Positions 1 through 8,183 are shown, counted from the first letter of the stretch. The stretch: DNA of 64,000 bases from Mycolicibacter sp. MU0102 (GCF_963378105.1 NZ_OY726398.1:2728001-2792000); one strand, 5' to 3'. Numbers and translations: made by a program. The notes: generated by a model from the sequence alone, not told the origin.

Positions 1-1
1 C

Positions 2-1261
2 CGGGGCCCGGCGAAGAAGGCTGCCAAGGCCACCAAGGCCGGCGCCAAGAACGCCGACGCCGACTTGGCACCCGAGGATCTCGACACCGATGTAGAGCTG
101 GACGGCGAGCCCGGTGACGACGACATCGACGACGCCGACGTGGCCATCGACGATCTCGAGGATGGCGACGGCGACGACGCCGCACCGGGTCCCGCCGCCG
201 TCGCCGCCGGTAGTGCGGGCGACGAAGAAGACGACGAAATCGCAGAGCCCAGCGAGAAGGACAAGGCGTCCGGCGACTTCGTCTGGGACGAAGAGGAATC
301 CGAGGCGCTGCGCCAGGCCCGCAAGGACGCCGAGCTCACCGCCTCGGCCGACTCGGTGCGCGCCTACCTCAAGCAGATCGGCAAGGTCGCGCTGCTCAAC
401 GCCGAAGAGGAAGTCGAGCTGGCCAAGCGGATCGAGGCCGGTCTGTTCGCCACTCAGAAGATGGCCGAGCACACCGAAAAGGGCGAGAAGCTCGCGGTCG
501 CCTACCGGCGTGACATGGCGTGGATCTGTCGCGACGGCGACCGCGCCAAGAACCACCTGCTCGAGGCCAACCTGCGACTGGTGGTGTCGCTGGCCAAGCG
601 TTACACCGGCCGCGGAATGGCGTTCCTGGACCTGATCCAGGAGGGCAACCTCGGTCTGATCCGCGCGGTGGAGAAGTTCGACTACACCAAGGGCTACAAG
701 TTCTCCACCTACGCCACCTGGTGGATCCGCCAGGCCATCACCCGCGCCATGGCCGACCAGGCGCGCACCATCCGTATCCCGGTGCACATGGTCGAGGTGA
801 TCAACAAGCTCGGCCGCATCCAGCGCGAGCTGCTGCAGGACCTGGGCCGCGAGCCCACCCCCGAGGAACTCGCCCGGGAGATGGACATCACCCCGGAGAA
901 GGTGCTGGAGATCCAGCAGTACGCCCGCGAGCCCATCTCGCTGGACCAGACCATCGGCGACGAGGGCGACTCGCAGCTCGGTGACTTCATCGAGGACTCC
1001 GAAGCCGTCGTGGCGGTCGACGCCGTGTCGTTCACCCTGCTGCAAGACCAGCTGCAGTCGGTGCTCGAGACGCTCTCCGAGCGCGAGGCCGGCGTGGTGC
1101 GGCTGCGGTTCGGCCTCACCGACGGCCAGCCGCGCACCCTCGACGAGATCGGCCAGGTTTACGGCGTCACCCGCGAACGCATTCGTCAGATCGAGTCGAA
1201 GACGATGTCGAAACTGCGGCACCCCAGCCGGTCCCAGGTCCTGCGCGACTACCTCGACTAG
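2..1261 (+). CDS. sigA: RNA polymerase principal sigma factor SigA (5' end outside window)
   Basis: Primary sigma factor that directs core RNA polymerase to housekeeping promoters. The reading frame is open from the first bases of the window, so the true start lies upstream; a TTG at 65 is only an in-frame codon. A low-complexity Ala/Lys then Asp/Glu-rich N-terminal segment is followed by regions 1.2 to 4 of the sigma-70 family. Region 2 carries the RYTGRGM and YATWWIRQAI motifs (about 600-740), and the region 4 helix-turn-helix lies near 1137-1195 (TLDEIGQVYGVTRERIRQIE). It ends normally with TAG. The acidic N-terminal extension and the near-identical core shared with the sigB gene at 5184 identify it as mycobacterial SigA. 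Confidence 0.97.
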   Translation, partial: RGPAKKAAKATKAGAKNADADLAPEDLDTDVELDGEPGDDDIDDADVAIDDLEDGDGDDAAPGPAAVAAGSAGDEEDDEIAEPSEKDKASGDFVWDEEESEALRQARKDAELTASADSVRAYLKQIGKVALLNAEEEVELAKRIEAGLFATQKMAEHTEKGEKLAVAYRRDMAWICRDGDRAKNHLLEANLRLVVSLAKRYTGRGMAFLDLIQEGNLGLIRAVEKFDYTKGYKFSTYATWWIRQAITRAMADQARTIRIPVHMVEVINKLGRIQRELLQDLGREPTPEELAREMDITPEKVLEIQQYAREPISLDQTIGDEGDSQLGDFIEDSEAVVAVDAVSFTLLQDQLQSVLETLSEREAGVVRLRFGLTDGQPRTLDEIGQVYGVTRERIRQIESKTMSKLRHPSRSQVLRDYLD

Positions 1262-1274
1262 CGCGCAGCGCGCG

Positions 1275-2351
1275 ATGGCTAAAACGCCTCCTGCGGCAGT
1301 GCTCAGTGCCGTCAACGCGTTTCGTGGCGCTCTGCAGCGCCTGCGCCAGGCCACCGTCCCTGCACCCGTGGCCATCATGGAGCTGGCCTTCGGCGGCTGG
1401 CTGACCCAGGCGCTTGCAGCCGCGGTGCGAATCGGTATTGCAGATGCGCTCAGTGACGGCCCGCTGACCGCCGAGGATGTCGCCCATCGAGTGGGCACCG
1501 ACCCTCGCGCCACGTACCGGCTGATGCGAGCGCTGGCCAGCCACTCGGTGCTCAAACTGCGCCGCGATGGCCGCTTCGCGCTGACCCGTACCGGACAAGC
1601 GCTGGTCTCGGACAACCCGGCCGGCGTAGCCCCGATGCTCGCGTTCATCGGCCACCCGGCGCACCGCGAACACTGGTCGAACCTCGAGCACTCGGTACGG
1701 ACCGGCGAGACCGCCGTCAGCAAGGTCCGCGGGATGTCGTTCTTTTCCTACACCGACACCGACCCTGAGCTGGCGCAGGTCTTCAACGATGCCATGACCG
1801 GCGCGTCCGCTATGGCGATCGAAAGCGCTGTTCCCGCATACGATTTCAGCGCCAGTAAGCTGATCGTGGATGTGGGCGGCGGCCACGGCGCGCTGCTGGC
1901 CGCAGTGCTGCGTCAGGCGCCGGATGCTCGCGGCGTGCTGTTCGATCTACCGCAGGTGGTCGCCGGCGCCGGCGCAACGGTGGCGGACGTGGCGTCACGC
2001 TGTGATCTCCACGGTGGGTCCTTCTTCGAGTCGGTCCCCGCCGGCGGCGACACCTATCTGCTCAAGACCGTCATCCACGACTGGGACGACGAGCAGTCAT
2101 TGGCGATTCTGCGCAATGTCCGGGCCGCTATCGCGCCCGGCGGCAAGGTGCTGCTGTTCGAGATGGTGCTGCCCGAGGGCGCGCCCGCCCACCTCGGGCT
2201 GGTCCTCGACCTGGAGATGCTGGTTGCCGCCGGCGGACAGGAACGCACCCGGCGCGAGTACGCCGAGTTGCTGTCCCAGACGGGATTCGAGCTGCAGCGC
2301 GTGATTCCCACCACCAGCCCGCTGGCGATCATCGAGGCCCGGGCGGTCTAA
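1275..2351 (+). CDS. SAM-dependent O-methyltransferase family protein
   Basis: Predicted class I methyltransferase of the plant/fungal O-methyltransferase type (358 residues), with an N-terminal winged-helix dimerisation region followed by the Rossmann domain. The SAM-binding motif VDVGGGHGALLA lies around residues 197-208, and the KTVIHDWDDE segment typical of this family follows. The ATG at 1275 comes 14 bases after the sigA stop codon with no clear ribosome-binding site, so it may be read from the sigA transcript or from an internal promoter. The substrate cannot be told from sequence; related proteins methylate small phenolic or polyketide-like compounds. It does not belong to the usual sigA neighbourhood as I recall it from M. 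tuberculosis. Confidence 0.85.
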   Translation: MAKTPPAAVLSAVNAFRGALQRLRQATVPAPVAIMELAFGGWLTQALAAAVRIGIADALSDGPLTAEDVAHRVGTDPRATYRLMRALASHSVLKLRRDGRFALTRTGQALVSDNPAGVAPMLAFIGHPAHREHWSNLEHSVRTGETAVSKVRGMSFFSYTDTDPELAQVFNDAMTGASAMAIESAVPAYDFSASKLIVDVGGGHGALLAAVLRQAPDARGVLFDLPQVVAGAGATVADVASRCDLHGGSFFESVPAGGDTYLLKTVIHDWDDEQSLAILRNVRAAIAPGGKVLLFEMVLPEGAPAHLGLVLDLEMLVAAGGQERTRREYAELLSQTGFELQRVIPTTSPLAIIEARAV

Positions 2352-2363
2352 GACGCCGACGTC

Positions 2364-2381
2364 TACGCTGCGGCGTAGGAT
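2364..2381 (+). promoter_or_regulatory. -10 element TAGGAT with overlapping inverted repeat
   Basis: TAGGAT at 2376-2381 lies eight bases before the ATG at 2390, the geometry expected for a leaderless mycobacterial transcript. A perfect 5-bp inverted repeat (TACGC-tgcg-GCGTA, 2364-2377) overlaps the hexamer and could be an operator. This is positional inference only. Confidence 0.4.
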
Positions 2382-2389
2382 CGCCCAGC

Positions 2390-2677
2390 ATGCCGACCGA
2401 TGACGCGTCGCAGGCGAGTTTCGCGGCGTTGTTGAAGCGTGCTGCGACCCACGGCCACCGAGTACCACCCGAGGCCGATCTGGATCCCGCTGTGTTCGCC
2501 GCGATCAACGCGGTCGCCGCCGCCTGGCCGCGAGTGCCCGCCGTTTTGATCAATAAGGCGCAAACCACGTTCGCCCGTAGCGAACTCACCCGGGCGTCAG
2601 CAGCCAAGCCGACGACCCCGTTCAACCTCAGCCCGCCGGAGCGAACACACCGTCCGGGCCGGGCCGATAATCACTGA
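2390..2677 (+). CDS. small hypothetical protein
   Basis: A 95-residue frame that I do not recognise. The first 75 or so residues look like ordinary protein with mycobacterial codon use and an Ala-rich helical composition; the last 20 are basic and irregular, and overlap the 3' end of the convergent DUF952 gene by 50 bases. Support for its being real is a TAGGAT -10 hexamer eight bases before the ATG, which would give a leaderless mRNA. The possibility that the overlapping tail is read-through of a shorter gene cannot be excluded. Confidence 0.45.
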   Translation: MPTDDASQASFAALLKRAATHGHRVPPEADLDPAVFAAINAVAAAWPRVPAVLINKAQTTFARSELTRASAAKPTTPFNLSPPERTHRPGRADNH

Positions 2678-2993
2678 CACTCATCACGGCCGAGGCGGGC
2701 AACGGCCCGTACAGGTGCGGGAACAGCATGGCCTCCGGATCGCTGGGAACGCCCGGCTCCCAACGCACCGGTGCGCCGACCTTAGCCGGATCCACCTGCA
2801 ACAACACCAGATCCGTGCAGCCCCGATACAGCCGATTCGCGGGTAGGTGCACCTGCTGCGGAGTGGACATGTGCACGAATCCCACACTGTCCAACGACTC
2901 CGGACGCAGCGCCCCGGACGCTTGTGCCTGCGCCCAGTCGCCGGCACTGCACAGGTGCACCAGCGCATCGGACGGGATAGGCGATCGTGTCAT
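2628..2993 (-). CDS. DUF952 family protein
   Basis: A 121-residue cytoplasmic protein matching the DUF952 family, whose members are short and of unproven function, with a fold related to ADP-ribosyltransferases. Visible family signatures are the HLCSAGDW segment near the N-terminus, the GFVHMSTPQQV motif in the middle, and the MLFPHLYGPLP segment near the C-terminus. The ATG at 2993 was chosen because upstream residues do not resemble the family. It is convergent with, and overlaps, the small frame at 2390. No operon partner is evident. Confidence 0.82.
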   Translation of the reverse strand: MTRSPIPSDALVHLCSAGDWAQAQASGALRPESLDSVGFVHMSTPQQVHLPANRLYRGCTDLVLLQVDPAKVGAPVRWEPGVPSDPEAMLFPHLYGPLPASAVMSVSDYRPGPDGVFAPAG

Positions 2994-3112
2994 GGCATCG
3001 ATCCTGCCGCACCGTCTCCCGGGGTGAGACACGACACAGCCGAACGGGGGAACAACGCCGAACGCTCAAGCGTCTGACACACTTGAGAACAACCGCGAGA
3101 ACGGAGGAGCCC

Positions 3113-3307
3113 ATGAACGCGACTCTGACCAGTCCTGAACTCACTCGGGCTGATCGATGCGACCGGTGCGGTGCCGCCGCACGGGTACGAGCCACGCTGC
3201 CCTCCGGTGCCGAACTTCTTTTCTGCCAGCATCACGCCAACGAGCACGAAGCCAAGCTGATCGAGCTGGCCGCCGTGATTCAGGTCAGCGCAGCGACTGA
3301 GGCGTAA
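3113..3307 (+). CDS. small Cys/His-rich zinc-ribbon-like protein (DUF7455-like)
   Basis: A 64-residue protein with a CxxC pair (Cys16, Cys19) and a second CQHH cluster (Cys38, His40, His41), the arrangement of a small zinc-binding knuckle. It is a short conserved mycobacterial protein of unknown role; I recall the family as DUF7455 but cannot confirm the number. The ATG at 3113 is preceded by a good ribosome-binding site (GGAGGAG at 3103-3109), which fixes the start. It stands alone between the DUF952 gene and the YihY-type membrane gene. Confidence 0.8.
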   Translation: MNATLTSPELTRADRCDRCGAAARVRATLPSGAELLFCQHHANEHEAKLIELAAVIQVSAATEA

Positions 3308-3381
3308 CCGGAGCCGGCACGCAACACGCCCGTCTGCGCGATTGTGCAATAGCAGCACCCGTCAGGAATGCTGGGCTGGTC

Positions 3382-4338
3382 ATGAGTGACCAGATCCCCA
3401 AACCTTCCCGTCATCACTTGCTCCGTATCGGACGTCGCACTCTGGTCAAGAGCTGGGACGATTCGATCTTCGCCGAATCGGCGCAGGCGGGATTCTGGTC
3501 GGTGTTGTCACTGCCACCGTTGCTGTTGGGAATGCTGGGAAGCCTGTCCTACGTGGCGCCACTGTTCGGACCGGACACGCTGGCCACCATCCAGGACCGG
3601 CTGATCGGCATGGCCAGCAGCTTCTTCTCGAAGAACGTCGTGGTGGAGATCATCGAGCCGACCGTGCGGGACATCGTGGCCAATGCCCGCGGCGAGGTGG
3701 TCTCGCTGGGCTTCGTGATCTCGTTGTGGGCCGGCTCCTCGGCGATCTCGGCGTTCGTCGACTCGGTGGTCGAAGCGCACGATCAAACTCCGCTGCGGCA
3801 TCCGGTACGGCAACGCTTTTTTGCGCTGGGCCTCTATGTCGCCATGCTGGTGATCGCCGTGGCCACGGCGCCGTTGGCCGCACTGGGGCCGCATGCGGTC
3901 GCCGAGCACCTGCCGGCGCAGTGGACCGACGTATTGCGGTTCGGCTACTACCCGGCGCTGGTGTTGGGCCTGCTGCTGGCGGTGACCGTGCTCTATCGGG
4001 TATCGCTGCCCAAGCCGCTGCCCTCACATCGGCTGGTGTTCGGCGCGCTGCTGGCCACCACGGTGTTCGTTGTGGCGACGATGGGGCTGCGGATCTACCT
4101 GCGCTACATCACCAGCACCGGCTACACCTATGGGGCGTTGGCGACACCGATCGCCTTCCTGCTGTTCGCGTTCCTGCTCGGCTTCGCCATCATGCTGGGC
4201 GCCGAACTGAACGCGGCAGTTCAAGAGGAGTGGCCCGCACAGGCCACTCATCTGCACCAGCTGCGTAGGTGGGTGGTGTCACGGGCCGGCCAGACGGGCC
4301 AGACCTGCGATGACACCGATTCGGTCAAGCCTGCTTGA
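3382..4338 (+). CDS. YihY/BrkB family integral membrane protein
   Basis: A 318-residue inner-membrane protein of the YihY (formerly virulence factor BrkB) family. Several hydrophobic helices are visible, roughly at residues 38-60, 110-130, 148-168, 190-210, 225-245 and 253-275, with the conserved FWSVLSLPPLLLG start of the first helix. The family has no proven transport substrate. In mycobacteria this gene sits between sigA and sigB, as here. Its 3' end overlaps the convergent DUF3039 gene by 14 bases. Confidence 0.9.
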   Translation: MSDQIPKPSRHHLLRIGRRTLVKSWDDSIFAESAQAGFWSVLSLPPLLLGMLGSLSYVAPLFGPDTLATIQDRLIGMASSFFSKNVVVEIIEPTVRDIVANARGEVVSLGFVISLWAGSSAISAFVDSVVEAHDQTPLRHPVRQRFFALGLYVAMLVIAVATAPLAALGPHAVAEHLPAQWTDVLRFGYYPALVLGLLLAVTVLYRVSLPKPLPSHRLVFGALLATTVFVVATMGLRIYLRYITSTGYTYGALATPIAFLLFAFLLGFAIMLGAELNAAVQEEWPAQATHLHQLRRWVVSRAGQTGQTCDDTDSVKPA

Positions 4339-4570
4339 GAGTCGCGTAGATCTTCTTGCAGTCCGGGCAGACCGGCGAGCCGGGCTTGGCCGACTTGGTC
4401 ACCGGGAAGACCTCACCGCACAGCGCCACCACGTGGGTGCCCATGACCGCGCTCTCGGCGATCTTGTCTTTCTTGACGTAGTGGAAATACTTCGGGGTGT
4501 CACCGTCGGTCCCGTCATCGACGCGTTCCTCGGAATCGGTGCGCTCGAGGGTGTCGGTCTGTATGCCCAT
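4325..4570 (-). CDS. DUF3039 family protein
   Basis: An 81-residue soluble protein of the actinobacterial DUF3039 family, function unknown. The C-terminal half has the conserved HVVALCGEVFPV segment and a CPDCKKIY motif, so Cys51, Cys68 and Cys71 could bind a metal. The N-terminus is acidic. The start at 4570 is preceded on its strand by a GGGGAG ribosome-binding site. It is divergent from the DUF3099 gene (77-bp gap) and convergent with the YihY-type gene, the arrangement I recall next to sigB in M. tuberculosis. Confidence 0.88.
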   Translation of the reverse strand: MGIQTDTLERTDSEERVDDGTDGDTPKYFHYVKKDKIAESAVMGTHVVALCGEVFPVTKSAKPGSPVCPDCKKIYATLKQA

Positions 4571-4647
4571 CTCCCCATTGTGCCCAGAACCGGGGATGAT
4601 CCAAAACCCCTCGTGCCGCCGAATCGTTCGTGTGGGACAGTGGAGGG

Positions 4648-5055
4648 ATGAAGCACGGCCCCGAGCTGGGTTTCGACGACGACGGCCGACCTGTCCTGAT
4701 CACTGCGGCCGCCCCGTCCTACGAACAGCAGCACCGCGAACGGGTACGCAAGTATCTGACCCTGATGGCGTTCCGGGTGCCGGCGCTGATCCTGGCCGCG
4801 ATCGCCTACGGAATGTGGCACAACGGCCTGATTTCCGTGCTGATCCTGGTGGCGTCGATACCGTTGCCGTGGATGGCGGTGCTGATCGCCAACGACCGGC
4901 CTCCCCGCAGCGCCGAAGAACCCCGCCGGTATGAAGCGGCACCCACTCATACGCCACTGTTTCCCACCGGCACCCGCCCCGCCCTGGAGCGGCGTACGCC
5001 GCCGGAATCGGACGGCAGCACCACCGGCGAAGCGCCGTACGGTACCGGTTCTTAG
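4648..5055 (+). CDS. DUF3099 family membrane protein
   Basis: A 135-residue protein of the DUF3099 family with two transmembrane helices (about residues 32-48 and 51-70) and a polar, Pro-rich C-terminal tail of roughly 60 residues predicted to be disordered. Function is unknown. The start is uncertain: the ATG at 4648 abuts a GGAGGG sequence, closer than usual, while an in-frame GTG at 4630 has no ribosome-binding site. It lies immediately upstream of the sigB promoter region. Confidence 0.83.
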   Translation: MKHGPELGFDDDGRPVLITAAAPSYEQQHRERVRKYLTLMAFRVPALILAAIAYGMWHNGLISVLILVASIPLPWMAVLIANDRPPRSAEEPRRYEAAPTHTPLFPTGTRPALERRTPPESDGSTTGEAPYGTGS

Positions 5056-5116
5056 CACATTCTCAAAGTCATTGCCGTATTTCCGCACGTCAGGTGGTGT
5101 GGAAACGCGATCGGCC

Positions 5117-5144
5117 GGGAACTCTGCACGCGTGTCGGGCGTTG
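5117..5144 (+). promoter_or_regulatory. SigE/SigH-type promoter of sigB
   Basis: GGGAACT at 5117-5123 and CGTTG at 5140-5144 are separated by 16 bases, the bipartite pattern recognised by mycobacterial stress sigma factors SigE and SigH. It lies 40 bases before the sigB ATG. In M. tuberculosis sigB is known to be driven from such a promoter. Confidence 0.82.
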
Positions 5145-5183
5145 ACACGTGTGACAGCTGAAGCCGATCAACGGGAGGCCGCA

Positions 5184-6149
5184 ATGGCAAACGCAGATGC
5201 CACCACCAGTCGGATCGACGGCGATCTGGACACCCAGAGCCCAGCCGCAGATCTGGTGCGCGTGTACCTCAACGGAATCGGCAAGACAGCATTGCTCAAT
5301 GCCGCCGACGAGGTAGAGCTCGCCAAACGGATCGAGGCGGGGTTGTACGCCCAGCATCTGCTCGACACCCGCAAGCGCTTCGGCGAGAAGCGCAAGCGCG
5401 AACTGGCGACGGTGGTACGAGACGGCGAGGCCGCCCGTCGGCACCTGCTCGAAGCCAACCTGCGCCTGGTGGTCTCACTGGCCAAGCGCTACACCGGCCG
5501 GGGCATGCCACTTCTGGACCTGATCCAGGAAGGCAACCTGGGGTTGATCCGCGCGATGGAGAAGTTCGACTACGCAAAGGGTTTCAAGTTCTCCACCTAT
5601 GCGACCTGGTGGATCCGCCAGGCCATCACCCGCGGGATGGCAGATCAGAGCCGCACCATCCGGCTGCCAGTCCACCTGGTGGAACAGGTGAACAAGCTGG
5701 CCCGGATCAAGCGTGAGATGCACCAGCAGCTGGGCCGCGAGGCCACCGACGAGGAACTCGCCGCCGAATCCGGCATTCCGGCGGAGAAGATCAACGACCT
5801 GCTCGAGCACAGCCGCGACCCGGTCAGCCTCGACATGCCGGTCGGCTCCGACGAGGAGGCCCCGCTGGGCGACTTCATCGAGGACTCCGAGGCGATGTCG
5901 GCGGAGAACGCGGTGATCTCGGAGCTGCTGCACACCGACATCCGTAGCGTGCTGGCCACCCTCGACGAGCGCGAGCACCAGGTGATTCGGCTGCGGTTCG
6001 GCCTCGACGACGGCCAGCCTCGCACGCTGGACCAGATCGGCAAGTTGTTCGGTCTGTCTCGCGAGCGGGTCCGCCAGATCGAGCGCGAGGTGATGGCCAA
6101 GCTGCGCCACGGAGAACGCGCCGACCGACTGCGCTCGTACGCCAGCTGA
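5184..6149 (+). CDS. sigB: RNA polymerase sigma factor SigB
   Basis: Group 2 (principal-like, non-essential) sigma factor of 321 residues that supports transcription in stress and stationary phase. It shows region 1.2 at about residues 22-55, region 2 with RYTGRGM and YATWWIRQAIT (102-149), region 3, and the region 4 helix-turn-helix at 281-300. It lacks the long acidic N-terminal extension of SigA, which distinguishes the two. The ATG at 5184 has a GGGAGG ribosome-binding site at 5173-5178. An ECF-type promoter upstream and a strong hairpin after the stop define a single-gene transcription unit preceding ideR. Confidence 0.97.
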   Translation: MANADATTSRIDGDLDTQSPAADLVRVYLNGIGKTALLNAADEVELAKRIEAGLYAQHLLDTRKRFGEKRKRELATVVRDGEAARRHLLEANLRLVVSLAKRYTGRGMPLLDLIQEGNLGLIRAMEKFDYAKGFKFSTYATWWIRQAITRGMADQSRTIRLPVHLVEQVNKLARIKREMHQQLGREATDEELAAESGIPAEKINDLLEHSRDPVSLDMPVGSDEEAPLGDFIEDSEAMSAENAVISELLHTDIRSVLATLDEREHQVIRLRFGLDDGQPRTLDQIGKLFGLSRERVRQIEREVMAKLRHGERADRLRSYAS

Positions 6150-6179
6150 CGCCGGCCCTCGGGCCGCCTGTCCCCCGCT

Positions 6180-6211
6180 CCGGCGGGCCGCCGATCTCGG
6201 TGGCCCGCCGG
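6180..6211 (+). terminator. GC-rich hairpin after sigB
   Basis: A perfect 10-bp stem (CCGGCGGGCC at 6180-6189 with its complement at 6202-6211) and a 12-base loop lies 31 bases after the sigB stop. There is no T-run, as is usual for mycobacterial terminators, so its activity is inferred from structure and position. Confidence 0.6.
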
Positions 6212-6270
6212 ACGTGGTTGTCGCCGAAGCACCGGACGTCGCTCGCTAACCGTCTCCTTGGCTGCCGAAG

Positions 6271-6276
6271 TAGACT
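6271..6276 (+). promoter_or_regulatory. candidate -10 element of ideR
   Basis: TAGACT fits the mycobacterial TANNNT -10 consensus and lies 22 bases before the ideR ATG. No good -35 hexamer is seen. Confidence 0.4.
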
Positions 6277-6298
6277 CGGCTGCGACGGAAGGTGCCGA

Positions 6299-6991
6299 AT
6301 GAATGACCTGGTTGATACCACCGAGATGTACCTCAGGACGATCTACGACCTTGAGGAAGAGGGTGTCACCCCGCTGCGTGCGCGGATAGCCGAGCGACTG
6401 GAGCAAAGTGGTCCGACCGTCAGCCAGACGGTGTCCCGGATGGAGCGCGACGGCTTGCTCAAAGTGGCCGGCGACCGTCACCTCGAACTGACCGAGAAAG
6501 GCCGCACCCTGGCCGTCTCGGTGATGCGCAAGCACCGGCTTGCTGAGCGCCTGCTCGTCGACATCATTGGGCTGCCGCTGGAAGAGGTGCATGCCGAGGC
6601 TTGTCGCTGGGAACACGTGATGAGCGAGGACGTCGAGCGGCGCCTGGTTCAGGTGCTCGACAACCCGACCACGTCTCCGTTCGGCAACCCCATCCCCGGC
6701 CTGCCGGACCTCGGCTTCGGCTCGGACTCCGCCGGTTGGGACTCCGATCTGGTGCGGCTGACCGAGCTGCCTGCCGGTTCCCCGGTGGCAGTGGTGGTGC
6801 GTCAGCTCACCGAGCATGTCCAGGGCGACATCGACCTGATCACCCGGCTCAAGGAGGCCGGTGTGGTGCCCAACGCCAGGGTGACCGTGCAGGCCGATGG
6901 CGACGACGGCGTGACCATCGTGATTCCCGGCCACACCGACGTCAGCCTGCCCTACGAGATGGCGCATGCCGTGAAGGTCCAGAAAGTCTGA
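6299..6991 (+). CDS. ideR: iron-dependent regulator IdeR (DtxR family)
   Basis: Fe(II)-activated dimeric repressor/activator controlling siderophore and iron-storage genes. The 230-residue length equals the M. tuberculosis protein. The N-terminal winged helix (1-73) is followed by the dimerisation/metal domain, with every metal ligand in place: His79, Glu83 and His98 (ancillary site) and Met10, Cys102, Glu105 and His106 (primary site). Glu172 and Gln175 of the SH3-like C-terminal domain, which complete the ancillary site, are also present. The ATG at 6299 follows a weak GGAAGG ribosome-binding site. The conserved sigB-ideR order is kept. Confidence 0.97.
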   Translation: MNDLVDTTEMYLRTIYDLEEEGVTPLRARIAERLEQSGPTVSQTVSRMERDGLLKVAGDRHLELTEKGRTLAVSVMRKHRLAERLLVDIIGLPLEEVHAEACRWEHVMSEDVERRLVQVLDNPTTSPFGNPIPGLPDLGFGSDSAGWDSDLVRLTELPAGSPVAVVVRQLTEHVQGDIDLITRLKEAGVVPNARVTVQADGDDGVTIVIPGHTDVSLPYEMAHAVKVQKV

Positions 6992-7008
6992 GCGCCCCGC
7001 GAGTCAGC

Positions 7009-7130
7009 CGGGCTCGTGCGGCGGTCCCAGCTTCGCCTCTCCTCCGTCGAACCTCGCTGAACCGCCGGGCTCATGCGGCGGTCCCAGCTTCGCCTCTCCT
7101 CCGTCGAACCTCGCTGAACCGCCGGGCTCA
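7009..7130. repeat. 57-bp tandem repeat, locus 1 (two units plus partial third)
   Basis: Two tandem copies of a 57-bp unit (start points 57 bases apart: TCGTGCGG at 7014 and TCATGCGG at 7071) followed by a truncated third. They fill the space between the convergent genes ideR and DUF4192. The junction between units can form a 7-bp hairpin (ACCGCCG ... CGGCGGT, near 7062-7083). Read on the minus strand, the block begins at the TGA stop of the DUF4192 gene. The same family recurs at 24809-25036 and, shortened, at 41489-41530. Confidence 0.9.
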
Positions 7131-8183
7131 GCCTGCTTGCTGACCGAACCCCTGCCGCTGCGGCAGCTGCACCCCGATCTGCTGGGCCAGCCGATAACCG
7201 GTGTCCGCCAGTCCGCGGATGCGCTCCGGCCGCAGCCCGGACTGCAAAGCAGTGTCGAGCAGGCCAGCCATCCGATGCCCTGGCTTGCCCCGCAGGGCGG
7301 CTTCCAGTGACACCCCGGCCAGCGGGCCGTCGCCACGTGCGTAGGCGCTGAACGCCAGCAGGACCAAGGCCTCGGCCCGCCACGGCTCGGGCAAGGCCCG
7401 GGCCAACGCCGACCAAAGCCGCTCGGCTTCATCTGCACGCTCGCCGATTGCCAACGCGCACAGGGTGTCCCGAACAAGCACATCGGTGAGCGGGCATCCG
7501 AGCCTGGCCAGCTCCGCAGCGGTGGGCTCCCGGCCACCCGCCAGCGCGACGATGGCGGCCAGCACCTGCTCAACGTCGCGGCGGGCCCGATCCCGGGTGT
7601 CGCCCTCCCCCGCCGTCCACTGCGCCGCACAGTCGTCGATCGCCGCGGCCACCGCGGCGCAGCGGGCCGCGTCATCGGGGGTGATGGCCGCCTGCAGGTC
7701 TGCTCGCCGGGCGTACAGCCGCCTGCCCTCGAGGACCGCGGCGGCAGCCAGCGGTGACGCCTCCGGGTCGTCGACCGGGCCTCCGACACCGCACCCGTCG
7801 GCGCAGTGCCACCGCCCACCATGGGCCACCTGATCCACAACGTGCGCGCCGAGCAGCACAATGCCGTGGCCGGCCAACTCCTCGCCCAGCGCGGCGATCA
7901 GCCGGCGGTGCTGGTCGTTGCAGACCGGGCAGCGCGCGCCCGCAGCGTCGACGATCACCGCGATGGCGGCGGCCGGGGCAGCGGCCGCGGCGACGTCGGC
8001 GAGCCGGCCCACGGTGTCCACGAGTGTGTCGGACAGATCCACCCGCAGCACCGATCCCAGTTCGCCCCCGTCGAGCGCCACCAGGATCAGGGACTTCTCG
8101 GGAACGAAGCCGAGGATGGCCGGCAGCGCAGCGATGAGGGCTCCGGGCCGATTCAGCGTGAATTCCGGTTGCTTGGTTGTCAT
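7128..8183 (-). CDS. DUF4192 family protein
   Basis: A 351-residue soluble, Ala/Leu-rich protein of the actinobacterial DUF4192 family, function unknown. The N-terminal FTLNRPGALIAALPAILGF segment and the following FVPEKSLILVAL strand are typical. A CPVCNDQHRR sequence in the first half and further cysteines could bind metal. It occupies the position of Rv2712c in M. tuberculosis, between ideR and sthA. ATG 8183 was chosen by family resemblance; an in-frame ATG at 8213 is possible, and neither has a clear ribosome-binding site. Its stop codon coincides with the edge of the 57-bp repeat. Confidence 0.85.
   Translation of the reverse strand: MTTKQPEFTLNRPGALIAALPAILGFVPEKSLILVALDGGELGSVLRVDLSDTLVDTVGRLADVAAAAAPAAAIAVIVDAAGARCPVCNDQHRRLIAALGEELAGHGIVLLGAHVVDQVAHGGRWHCADGCGVGGPVDDPEASPLAAAAVLEGRRLYARRADLQAAITPDDAARCAAVAAAIDDCAAQWTAGEGDTRDRARRDVEQVLAAIVALAGGREPTAAELARLGCPLTDVLVRDTLCALAIGERADEAERLWSALARALPEPWRAEALVLLAFSAYARGDGPLAGVSLEAALRGKPGHRMAGLLDTALQSGLRPERIRGLADTGYRLAQQIGVQLPQRQGFGQQAG

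Noticed and set aside
6992..7127. Coding sequence over repeat locus 1
   Set aside because: Frames here simply read the repeat and continue in the wrong frame of the DUF4192 gene.
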